Shown: piece by piece, positions 7,096-15,247 of the stretch
Numbering within the stretch: position 1 is the stretch's first letter
Layout of the letters: the number at the start of each line of letters is the position of its first letter
The notes under the pieces: generated by a model
Told to the model about the DNA's origin: nothing
The model's input: only the letters and a program-made list of their open reading frames with translations
Databases searched by the model: none
Made by a program: the position numbers and the translations under genes
Assembly: GCA_946615495.1 (NCBI GenBank)
Contig: CAMOHY010000004.1
Location: forward strand, 1-28,480
Direction of reading: 5' to 3'
Source: an uncultured Clostridia bacterium
GTDB taxonomy: Bacteria; Bacillota; Clostridia; Christensenellales; Aristaeellaceae
Length of the DNA: 28,480 nucleotides

Positions 7096-8532
7096 ATGAA
7101 AGGCTTGCGTATGGTAGGGTTGCTCCTGGCGCTGCTGGGCTTGATGATGGGTTCCGCCTGGGCGGAGGAAACAGAAAAGCCGGTTCCTAAATTCAAAGAC
7201 GTTTCGGTGCACGATCCTTCCGTGATCCGGGCGGAGGACGGCGCCTATTATATCTTTGGCAGCCACATGGCCGCGGCCAAAAGCACGGATTTGATTCAAT
7301 GGAAAATGATTTCCAAGGACGCCGGAAGCGGCTGTACCCTGGTGGAAAACGTGCAGGAGCAAATGAAGGAAGCTTTGCAGTATGCCAGAACCACCACCTT
7401 CTGGGCGCCGGATGTGCAGCGCCTGAACGACGGCAGGTATTACCTGTATTACTGCACCTGCAAAGGGGACAGCCCCCTTTCCATGCTGGGCGTTGCCGCC
7501 AGCGGCAGCCCGGAGGGACCTTATGAAAACCTGGGCGTGTTCCTGAAAAGCGGCTATGCGGGGTATGACGCCGCCAGCCTTCCCAACGTGGTGGACCCCT
7601 GCGTGTTCTTCGACCGGGAGGGCAGGCTGTGGATGGTGTACGGCAGCTATTCCGGCGGCATTTTCATTCTGGAAATGAACCCGGAAACCGGGTTCCCCCT
7701 GGAGAACCAGACGGAGAACCGGGGATACGGAAAAAAACTGCTGGGCAAGAATCACGCCCGCATTGAAGGGCCCTATATCCTCTACAGCCCGGATACGGAG
7801 TATTATTATCTGTTCCTGTCCTTTGGCGGCTTGGGAGCGGAGGACGGCTATAACATCCGGGTGTGCCGCAGCAGGTATCCCGACGGCCCATACGAGGACG
7901 CCCTGGGGCAGCAGATGATAAACTGCGGCGGAAGGCCCGGAACGTTCTTCAACGATCCGGATTACGAGGGCTACGGGGTCAAGCTGATGGGCGGCTATTG
8001 CTTTGAAAACCTGGCAAGCGATGAAAACCAGTTCCGTTTGGCCTACCGCTCCCCCGGCCATAATTCCGCCTATTACGATGAAGAAACGGGCCGGTATTTC
8101 CTTATTTTCCACACCCGCTTTGCCGGCAGCGGGGAAAGCTTCAAGGTGCGGGTGCATCAAATGTTCATGAACGAGGAGGGCTGGCCCGTGGTGCTGCCCC
8201 AGCGCTACGCCGGGGAAGCGAGGGAGACCCTTCCCCCAGAGCGGCAAACCGGCCTGTACAAGGTGATCCTGCACGGGCGGGATATCAACAAAACGGAGCA
8301 TACCAGCCAAACGGTGACGCTGCTGGAAAACGGCCAAGTCACGGGCGATTTGCAGGGCTCCTGGCAGTGCGATGAAAACGGCGTGTTCCGGTGCGAATTG
8401 GACGGCGTTGGATACACGGGCGTCATGACACGGGCGCTGGACAGCAAGGAAAACGTATGGGTGGCCTGCTTTACCGCGCTGGATGAAACGGGCGCGGCCC
8501 TGTGGGGCTCCCACGCGGCGCATGAAAACTAA
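7096..8532 (+). CDS. Secreted GH43 endo-alpha-1,5-L-arabinanase
   Basis: A 478-residue exported enzyme that would cut the alpha-1,5-arabinan backbone outside the cell. Residues 1-23 are a signal peptide (cleavage after SAWA). The catalytic propeller shows VHDPSVI with base Asp40, TTFWAPDVQ (100-108), NVVDPCVFF with Asp167, RIEGPYI with acid Glu224, and SPGHNS with His322, the set found in Abn2/AbnB-like proteins. Residues from about 370 to the end form a small beta domain like the C-terminal domain of those larger arabinanases. GGAAGGTG (7084-7091) precedes the start. It lies in the operon between the cytosolic GH43 and the large binding protein gene, so its products are likely what the importers handle. 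Confidence 0.88.
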   Translation: MKGLRMVGLLLALLGLMMGSAWAEETEKPVPKFKDVSVHDPSVIRAEDGAYYIFGSHMAAAKSTDLIQWKMISKDAGSGCTLVENVQEQMKEALQYARTTTFWAPDVQRLNDGRYYLYYCTCKGDSPLSMLGVAASGSPEGPYENLGVFLKSGYAGYDAASLPNVVDPCVFFDREGRLWMVYGSYSGGIFILEMNPETGFPLENQTENRGYGKKLLGKNHARIEGPYILYSPDTEYYYLFLSFGGLGAEDGYNIRVCRSRYPDGPYEDALGQQMINCGGRPGTFFNDPDYEGYGVKLMGGYCFENLASDENQFRLAYRSPGHNSAYYDEETGRYFLIFHTRFAGSGESFKVRVHQMFMNEEGWPVVLPQRYAGEARETLPPERQTGLYKVILHGRDINKTEHTSQTVTLLENGQVTGDLQGSWQCDENGVFRCELDGVGYTGVMTRALDSKENVWVACFTALDETGAALWGSHAAHEN

Positions 8533-8550
8533 ACGGCGGAGGCGATTGGC

Positions 8551-11421
8551 ATGAAGAAAAAATGGCTTTCATGGGCGGCCGTTCTGCTAACCCTGTGCTG
8601 CCTGCCCTCCGCCTTTGCGGAAGAAGGGGCGGCGGCGGAGTGGATGATGTTCGCCAGCCGGACGGAAGCGTATTACAGCGACGCGGTAAAAAGCTATACG
8701 CTGCCCCTGTATGCCGGGGAAAATGTGGAAGTGCCTGCGGGCTTTGCGCTGGCTACCGGGGAGGAGGCCGAAATTGCGTTTTCCGTGCCGCAGGATGGAC
8801 AGTATGAATTGTGGTTTTCTTATTATACGGAAACCCAAAGCGCGCTGCCCAGCGAAATGCTGGTGACAATAGACGGCAAAATCCCCTTTTATGAATTGCG
8901 GAGGGTGAAGCTCAAGAGCCTGTGGATGGATGACGGCGTGTTCCCGCTGGACCGTTACGGCAACGAAATCGCCACCACGCCCACCGCCCAGCGGGTGCTT
9001 TTGAGCGCCGGGATCACCGACAGCGCGGGCTGGACGGATACCCCCTTTCTGTTTGAGCTGACCGCGGGCGAACATACCTTGGCGCTGCAAATGCAGGAAG
9101 GGGCCGTGACCCTGGAAAGCCTGTCCGTTCGCGGCAGGACAGCGCTGGATGAATACGCCGGCCAGGATGCGGAAGGGAACGCCCTGATCGTGATCGAGGG
9201 CGAAAAAATTGCTTCCCGCAACAAATCCAGCATCCGGGCGGCGGGAGAATTCGACCCCGGCCTGACGCCCTATGAAACCCAGCATAGGAAAATGAATTTC
9301 CTGGACGGCGCGTCCTTTGACGCCGCCGGGGATGAAGTGACCTGGCGCTTTACGGCGGAAAAGGAAGGCTGGTACCAGCTGGGCTTCCGCTACCGCCAGG
9401 GCGTGAAGGCGGATTTTCCCGTGTTTGCCGATGTGCTGCTCGACGGCGGCCTGCCAAGCAAAGAAGCGCGGGGGATTCCCTTTGATTACGCCACGTCCTT
9501 TGCGCAGGCGCAGGTGAAAACGTCGGATGGCAGGGGGCAAACATTTTTCCTTTCCGCGGGCGAGCATACCCTGACCCTTCGGCTCAATGGCGCGGCGCTT
9601 CTGCCGGTGTACGAGGTCATCAACAAGGTGCTTGGCGAAATCAACGGCCTGAGCCTGGAGGTGGTGCGCCTGACCGGCGGCGTGACCACCGACCGGTACC
9701 GCGATTATGAATTGCTCACCTATATCCCCGATCTGGTGGAAATTCTGAACGGCTGGGCCCAGGAGCTGGACGATACCGTGGAGCGGATGAAGGCTTATTC
9801 CGCCAACGGTTCCGGCAGCGCCTTCAGCAACCTCACCCTGGCGGCGGACCAATTGCGCCGCCTGGCCTTAAAGCCGGAGGACCTGCCCAGGAGGCTCAGC
9901 GAATTATCCACCGGCAGCAACAGCGCCGCCCGCATGCTGGCCCAGCAATTGCAGGATATCGCCCAGAACGATGTATCCATCGATCAAATTTATTTCTATC
10001 AGCAGGACGCGGCTTTGCCCCAGGGGGTCTCCTTCCTGGCGGGCGCCGCCAAGAGCGCCGAACGGTTCGTTACTTCCTTCGGCAGCCAGGATTACGCGGC
10101 GGGCACCGGCAAGGAAGGCCATTTGCAGGTGTGGATGGGCCGCAGCCGCCAGTACCTGGAAATTGCGCAGAACATGGTGGATTCCATGTTTACCCCGGAA
10201 ACGGGCATAGAAGTGGACCTTTCCATCATGCCGGACGCCAACAAGCTGGTGCTGGCCAACGCGGCGGGCACCGCGCCGGACGTGGTGCTGAGCCTGCAAT
10301 ACGTGGTGCCAAGCTACCTGAATATCCGCGGCGCGCTGTATGATCTGACCCAGTTTGAGGATTTTCCGGAAATCGCCCAGCGGTTTTCCTCCGGCCTGTT
10401 CATTCCCTACACCCTGGGAGACGGCATTTACGCCATGCCGGAAACGGTGAACTTCTGGGTGCAGTTCCACCGCAAGGATATTCTGAACGCGCTGAACATT
10501 GATGTGCCGGACAACATGGAGCAGGTAAAAATGATCCTGCCCGAATTGCAGCGGCGGAACATGAATTACTATTTCCCCACGGCCGGCATGGTGGGTATGA
10601 AGGTGTTTCCGGGCACTTTGCCGCTGATTCTCCAAAGCGGCGGCAGCATTTACGGCGATACCATCGGCGACACCACCCTGGACAGCGAAGAAAGCCTGCG
10701 GGGCTTCCGGGAAATGACGGAGCTGTTCACCGTTTATAATATGCCAACCGACGTGCCCTCTCCCGGCTTTTACCAGCAGTTCCGGGATGGTACGCTGCCC
10801 ATCGGCATCGCGGATTTGGCCACCTATAACCTTTTGCTCAACGCCGCGCCGGAATTGGACGGCATGTGGGATATTTCCCTGTTTCCGGGCCTTCTGGATG
10901 AAAACGGAAATGTGCTTCGGTGGACCACCGGCGGGGCGGAAACCATGGCCATCCTGTCCCAAACAAAGATGCCAAACCAGGCCTGGACCTTCCTCAAGTG
11001 GTGGTCCAGCGCGGAAGTGCAGTCCGCCTTCGGCAACCTTTTGCAATCCACCTACGGCAGCGAATACATTTGGCCCACCGCCAACCGGGAAGCCTTTGAG
11101 ACCTTGCCCCTCAAATCCGCCCACAAAAAGATCATTCTGGAACAGATGGAATGGATGACGGAAGCGCCTTGGGTGCTGGGCACCTACATGCTGGAGCGGG
11201 AATTGAGCAACGCGTTCATTTCCGTGGCCGTGGACGGCACCGACGCCCGCCGGGCTCTGGATACGGCGGTGAAGCGCATCAACCGGGAAACCTTCCGCAA
11301 GCTGGAGGAATTCGGCTACTGGAAGGACGGCGTAATGCTCAAGGAATTCAAAACGCCGGACGCCACGGTGGTGCAGAAATTGATTGATGAATACAACCAG
11401 AAGAAGGAGGCGGAAAAATGA
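8551..11421 (+). CDS. Very large solute-binding protein with two N-terminal beta domains
   Basis: At 956 residues it is about twice the usual 400-500 of sugar-binding proteins. Signal peptide 1-23 (AFA then EE). Residues about 30-200 and 210-378 look like two related beta-sandwich domains: both have an AGEHTL turn (172-177 and 336-341) and a YxLxFxY strand (GQYELWFSYY; GWYQLGFRYR), as in CBM6/35-like modules. A helical stretch covers about 385-510. From about 524 to 930 it is a family 1 binding protein (HLQVWMGRSRQYLEIAQNMV, GTAPDVVLSL, YAMPETVNFWVQFHRKDIL, QAWTFLKWWSS). GGAGG at 8538-8542 sets the start, and the stop overlaps the first permease (ATGA). It probably combines glycan binding with delivery to permeases; no lipobox is seen. 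Confidence 0.85.
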   Translation: MKKKWLSWAAVLLTLCCLPSAFAEEGAAAEWMMFASRTEAYYSDAVKSYTLPLYAGENVEVPAGFALATGEEAEIAFSVPQDGQYELWFSYYTETQSALPSEMLVTIDGKIPFYELRRVKLKSLWMDDGVFPLDRYGNEIATTPTAQRVLLSAGITDSAGWTDTPFLFELTAGEHTLALQMQEGAVTLESLSVRGRTALDEYAGQDAEGNALIVIEGEKIASRNKSSIRAAGEFDPGLTPYETQHRKMNFLDGASFDAAGDEVTWRFTAEKEGWYQLGFRYRQGVKADFPVFADVLLDGGLPSKEARGIPFDYATSFAQAQVKTSDGRGQTFFLSAGEHTLTLRLNGAALLPVYEVINKVLGEINGLSLEVVRLTGGVTTDRYRDYELLTYIPDLVEILNGWAQELDDTVERMKAYSANGSGSAFSNLTLAADQLRRLALKPEDLPRRLSELSTGSNSAARMLAQQLQDIAQNDVSIDQIYFYQQDAALPQGVSFLAGAAKSAERFVTSFGSQDYAAGTGKEGHLQVWMGRSRQYLEIAQNMVDSMFTPETGIEVDLSIMPDANKLVLANAAGTAPDVVLSLQYVVPSYLNIRGALYDLTQFEDFPEIAQRFSSGLFIPYTLGDGIYAMPETVNFWVQFHRKDILNALNIDVPDNMEQVKMILPELQRRNMNYYFPTAGMVGMKVFPGTLPLILQSGGSIYGDTIGDTTLDSEESLRGFREMTELFTVYNMPTDVPSPGFYQQFRDGTLPIGIADLATYNLLLNAAPELDGMWDISLFPGLLDENGNVLRWTTGGAETMAILSQTKMPNQAWTFLKWWSSAEVQSAFGNLLQSTYGSEYIWPTANREAFETLPLKSAHKKIILEQMEWMTEAPWVLGTYMLERELSNAFISVAVDGTDARRALDTAVKRINRETFRKLEEFGYWKDGVMLKEFKTPDATVVQKLIDEYNQKKEAEK

Positions 11422-12302
11422 TTACCAAGCGCAGAACGCCCTATCTTTTTCTGCTGCCTTATCTGGTCCTGTTCACGGTGTTCATCATCATTCCCACGGC
11501 CATGGCCATCGGGCTGAGCTTTACCAACTATAACGCCGTGCAGGCGCCCCAGTTTGTGGGCCTGACCAATTACATCAACCTTCTGACCCAGGATACCATT
11601 TTCCTGCAATATGTGCTGCCCAACACCATCCTGTTCAGCCTGGTGGTGGGGCCGGTGGGCTACATGCTGGCCTTCTTCCTGGCTTGGTCCCTGAGCCAAT
11701 TGACCAAGCTGCCCCGCACTATTCTGGCGCTGATCCTCTACAGCCCCAGCATGACCATGGGCGTGGCCATGACGGTGATGTGGCGGGTGGTGTTCCTGGG
11801 CAACCAGAGCGGAATCGCCAACTATGTGCTGACCCAACTGGGTATCATCACCGAGCCCATCATCTGGATGCTCAATACCACTTACATCATGCCCATTGTG
11901 ATTATTGTGGCCCTGTGGGGCAGCATGGGCGTAGGCTTCCTGGCCATGCTGGCGGGCCTGCTGGATGTGAACCCGGAGCTGTACGAGGCCGCCGCCATCG
12001 ACGGTGTGCGCAACCGGTTCCAGGAGGTGTTCTACATCACCATCCCCAGCATGAAGCCTCAGATGCTCTTTGGCGCCGTCATGAGCATCGTGAACGCTTT
12101 CCAGGCGGGCAACATCGGCGTCATGCTGACCGGCTCCAACCCCACCCCGCAGTACGCGGCCCAATTGATGACCAACCACATTGAGGATTACGGCTTCACC
12201 CGCTACGAAATGGGCTACGCCGCCGCGGTGTCGGTGGGCCTGCTGGCGCTGATTTACGCGTTCTCCTTCGTGGCGCGGATGCTCTTTGCTGAAAAAGATT
12301 AA
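11418..12302 (+). CDS. Sugar ABC transporter permease, MalF type (pair 1)
   Basis: A 294-residue membrane protein with about six hydrophobic helices (first at 8-33). The cytoplasmic EAA loop is clear: LYEAAAIDGVRNRFQEVFYI (189-208), ending in TIPSMKP, the contact point for the ATPase. With the next gene it would form the import channel served by the 956-residue binding protein. The start at 11418 follows AAGGAGG (11404-11410) and overlaps the previous stop by four bases, so translation is coupled. No ATPase gene is present in the window. Confidence 0.93.
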   Translation: MITKRRTPYLFLLPYLVLFTVFIIIPTAMAIGLSFTNYNAVQAPQFVGLTNYINLLTQDTIFLQYVLPNTILFSLVVGPVGYMLAFFLAWSLSQLTKLPRTILALILYSPSMTMGVAMTVMWRVVFLGNQSGIANYVLTQLGIITEPIIWMLNTTYIMPIVIIVALWGSMGVGFLAMLAGLLDVNPELYEAAAIDGVRNRFQEVFYITIPSMKPQMLFGAVMSIVNAFQAGNIGVMLTGSNPTPQYAAQLMTNHIEDYGFTRYEMGYAAAVSVGLLALIYAFSFVARMLFAEKD

Positions 12303-12319
12303 GAAAGGGGGAAAAGATC

Positions 12320-13189
12320 ATGGCGGCCATCGGCGGAACCCGGGTGAACCCGAAAAAATTCCATAAGAATCAAATTCCGTTCTATCTGTATCTGATCCCC
12401 ATCGCCGTTTTCATGGGCTTGCCGATTGTGTACATCATCAATCACGCCTTTAAGCCCATGGACGAATTGTTCGCGTTCCCCCCCAAGTTTTTCGTTTCCC
12501 ACCCTTCTTTCATTAATTTCCAGAATCTGTTCCAGGCGGCGGGCACGTCCTCCATCCCGCTGAGCCGGTACGTGTTCAACAGCCTTTTGGTCACGGCGGC
12601 GGTGGTGTTTTTGAGCGTGCTCATCAGCACCATGGCGGCCTTTGCCCTGAGCAAGATGCACTTTAAGCTCAAAAATACCATTTTTGAGGTGAATAACCTG
12701 GCGCTGATGTTCGTGGCCACGGCGGTCACCATTCCCCGGTATTTGACCATTTCCAATCTGGGCATCCTGGACACTTACTTGGCCCATATCCTGCCGCAGG
12801 TGGCCATGCCGGTGTGTCTGTTTTTGATTAAGCAGTTCGTGGACGGCGTGCCCAATTCCCTGATCGAGGCGGCCCAGCTGGAGGGCGCGGGCAGCTTCAC
12901 CGTGTACCGCAAAATTATTATTCCCCTGATTAAGCCCGCCATTGCCACCGGGGCCATTCTGGTGTTCCAGAACGTGTGGAACAACATTGAAACCTCCAGC
13001 CTGTTCACCTCCTCCGAGGGCGTGCGCACCCTGGCCTTCTATATGAATACGCTCAGCACCGCCGGCACGGTGCAGGGCCAGGGCATGGCCGCGGCGGCGG
13101 CGCTTATCATGTTCATTCCAAACCTGCTGCTGTTCGTGGTCATGCAGTCCAGCGTGATGAACACCATGGCCCACAGCGGGCTCAAGTAA
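12320..13189 (+). CDS. Sugar ABC transporter permease, MalG type (pair 1)
   Basis: A 289-residue permease with a short basic N-terminus, first helix near 22-45, and the EAA loop LIEAAQLEGAGSFTVYRKII followed by IPLIKP. AAAGGGGG (12304-12311) sets the start. It would pair with the preceding MalF-type protein; the two are separated by 17 bases. The segment before the second helix (PPKFFVSHPSFINFQNL) is the usual MalG-type external loop. Confidence 0.93.
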   Translation: MAAIGGTRVNPKKFHKNQIPFYLYLIPIAVFMGLPIVYIINHAFKPMDELFAFPPKFFVSHPSFINFQNLFQAAGTSSIPLSRYVFNSLLVTAAVVFLSVLISTMAAFALSKMHFKLKNTIFEVNNLALMFVATAVTIPRYLTISNLGILDTYLAHILPQVAMPVCLFLIKQFVDGVPNSLIEAAQLEGAGSFTVYRKIIIPLIKPAIATGAILVFQNVWNNIETSSLFTSSEGVRTLAFYMNTLSTAGTVQGQGMAAAAALIMFIPNLLLFVVMQSSVMNTMAHSGLK

Positions 13190-13201
13190 GGGAGGATGCA
13201 A

Positions 13202-15247
13202 ATGAAAAAGAGAATGGCGCTCCTCCTGCTCACCGTGGCCCTGCTGGTGGCCGGCATTTGCCCGGTGGCATACGCCAAGATGCCCTATAAAACCTTTACC
13301 CTGGGCGTCAACAAGGAATTGGTGGAAACCCAGACGGCTTACGAGCCCGTCCGCTCCATGATCCGCTTTGGGGAAGAAACGCTGAAAAACCCCCAGGATT
13401 TGCGCATGGGCCCGGACGGCAACCTCTATATCGCCGATACCGGAAACAAGCGCATTCTGGTGGTATCCCGCGAGGGGGAGCTAATCCGGGAAATCAAGGA
13501 TAAAAAGAACTTCAAAACCCCCAGCGGCGTCAATGTGGACGCTGAGGGCAATATCTATGTTGCGGATGAAAGCGCAAGGGCGGTGCTGGTGTACAGCAAG
13601 GACGGCGAACTGATCCGCACATGGGAAAAGCCCACCCACCCGCTCTTTGGGGAAACGGCCCCCTATAAGCCCCGGAAGGTGGTTATCGACAAGCGCGGCA
13701 ACCTGTACATCTGCTCAAAAGGCAACACCAACGGCATCGTGCAGATTTCTCCCGCGGGGGAAGGCGAATTCCTGGGCTATTACGGGGCGAACCAATCCAG
13801 CGTCACCCTGCTCACCGCCATCAAAAAAGCGGTGTTCACCGATGAGCAATTGTCCTCCATGGCGGGCATTGTGCCCATCAGCGTGGAAAACGTCTGCATC
13901 GATGAAAAGGGCATGGTGTACGCCGTTTCCCAGACCAACGACGAGCGCAGCCTGCGCCGCTTGAACGTGGCGGGCCGCAACACCCTGACCCCGGATTACT
14001 GGACGGAATTGACCACCGCCGTGGCCGTGACGAATCAGGGCTCCGTGTTTACCGCCAACGCCAACGGCCGCATCGTGGAGTACACCTCCGAGGGCGATAT
14101 GCTCTTCGTGTTCGGCACCTTCGACAGCGGCGACCAGCGCATCGGTACCTTTAAAAGCGTTTCCGGCATGGTGGTGGACGAGGATTACCGCCTGTACGTG
14201 CTGGATTCCGTGCTGTGCAGCGTGCAGGTGCTGGAGCCCACCGAATTCACCAGCCTGGTGCATGAAGCCTTCACCCTTTTCCAGGATGGCAAATACGCCC
14301 AAAGCAAGGAGCCCTGGGCCCAGGTGCAGCGCATGAACAGCCTGTTCACCTACGCCAATACCGGCATGGGCGAAGCGCTGTACCGCGAAGGAGAATTTGC
14401 CGAAGCGCTGGAAAACTTCCGCAACAGCGGCAACCGCCAGGGCTATTCCGACGCGTATTGGGAATTGCGCTCCAACTGGCTGCATACCCATGTGGGCACG
14501 ATTCTGATCGTTCTGGTGGCGCTGGTGGTATGCACGCAAATCATCAAGGCGGTCAACAGGAAAACCGGCTTCCTCAAGCCCCTGGCCCGGGGACGGGAAA
14601 CAGTGGCCCGCACGAAATTCTTCAGCCAGACAGGCTGGACGTTCCGAATGCTGAAAAATCCGTACGATTGCTGCTACGGCATCAAGCATGAAAACCGGGC
14701 GGGCTACTGGAGCGCGGCTGTTGTCCTGCTGGTCTATTTCGTGCTCAGCGTGGTCAGCAAGTATTACAGCGGCTTCCTGTTCAAGCAGGTGCAGGAAGGC
14801 CAGTTCGAGGTGCTCAACGATTTCATCACCTTCTTTGGTTCGTGGCTTCTGCTGGTCATCTGCTGCTATCTGGTGTGCACCATCAAGGACGGCGAGGCGA
14901 AATTCAAGGATTTGTTCATCGGCAGCGCCTACATCCTGGCCCCCATGCTCCTGTTTTTGCCCATCCGCATCCTGCTTACCAATGTGCTCACCTATAACGA
15001 GGCCTTTTTCATCACCCTGATCGACGTGGTCAGCTTCGGCTGGACGGGGCTGCTGATCCTGCTGATGATTATGTACCTGAACGATTATTCCTTCAAGCGC
15101 ACCCTGTCCATCGTGATCCTGACGCTGTTTACGGTGCTGGTAACGGTGGCGCTGCTGTTTGTGATCTATGTGCTGATTACCCAGCTGGTCAACTTCATTT
15201 CAGGAATCTACGGAGAGGTGGTGTATCGCTTTGTCAGGAGGACGTAA
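13202..15247 (+). CDS. Membrane protein with extracellular NHL propeller, TPR-like segment and YIP1-like domain
   Basis: 681 residues. The start at 13202 (MKKRMALLLL) lies six bases after AAGGGAGG (13188-13195); the ATG at 13196 touches that site and is rejected. Signal peptide 1-25 (VAYA). Residues about 55-345 carry NHL-type repeats: LKNPQDLRMGPDGNLYIADT (61-80), PSGVNVDAEGNIYVAD (107-122), PRKVVIDKRGNLYIC (157-171), SGMVVDEDYRLYVLD (321-335). Residues about 350-425 look like TPR-type helices (QDGKYAQSKEPW; YREGEFAEALENF). A membrane helix at about 432-450 follows, then four or five helices from 503 to 660 resembling YIP1 proteins. The propeller should be outside and the YIP1 part in the membrane. 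Function unknown. Placement between two permease pairs suggests a scaffold or sensor for uptake. Confidence 0.8.
   Translation: MKKRMALLLLTVALLVAGICPVAYAKMPYKTFTLGVNKELVETQTAYEPVRSMIRFGEETLKNPQDLRMGPDGNLYIADTGNKRILVVSREGELIREIKDKKNFKTPSGVNVDAEGNIYVADESARAVLVYSKDGELIRTWEKPTHPLFGETAPYKPRKVVIDKRGNLYICSKGNTNGIVQISPAGEGEFLGYYGANQSSVTLLTAIKKAVFTDEQLSSMAGIVPISVENVCIDEKGMVYAVSQTNDERSLRRLNVAGRNTLTPDYWTELTTAVAVTNQGSVFTANANGRIVEYTSEGDMLFVFGTFDSGDQRIGTFKSVSGMVVDEDYRLYVLDSVLCSVQVLEPTEFTSLVHEAFTLFQDGKYAQSKEPWAQVQRMNSLFTYANTGMGEALYREGEFAEALENFRNSGNRQGYSDAYWELRSNWLHTHVGTILIVLVALVVCTQIIKAVNRKTGFLKPLARGRETVARTKFFSQTGWTFRMLKNPYDCCYGIKHENRAGYWSAAVVLLVYFVLSVVSKYYSGFLFKQVQEGQFEVLNDFITFFGSWLLLVICCYLVCTIKDGEAKFKDLFIGSAYILAPMLLFLPIRILLTNVLTYNEAFFITLIDVVSFGWTGLLILLMIMYLNDYSFKRTLSIVILTLFTVLVTVALLFVIYVLITQLVNFISGIYGEVVYRFVRRT

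Noticed and set aside
13196..13201. ATG at 13196 as start of the NHL/YIP1 gene
   Set aside because: It directly abuts AAGGGAGG, leaving no spacing; 13202 is six bases away and gives a standard signal peptide.
15221..15230. GTG near 15221 as start of the DUF5696-like gene
   Set aside because: It is not in the reading frame of the protein; TTG at 15231 is the only nearby in-frame start that gives a basic signal-peptide N-terminus.
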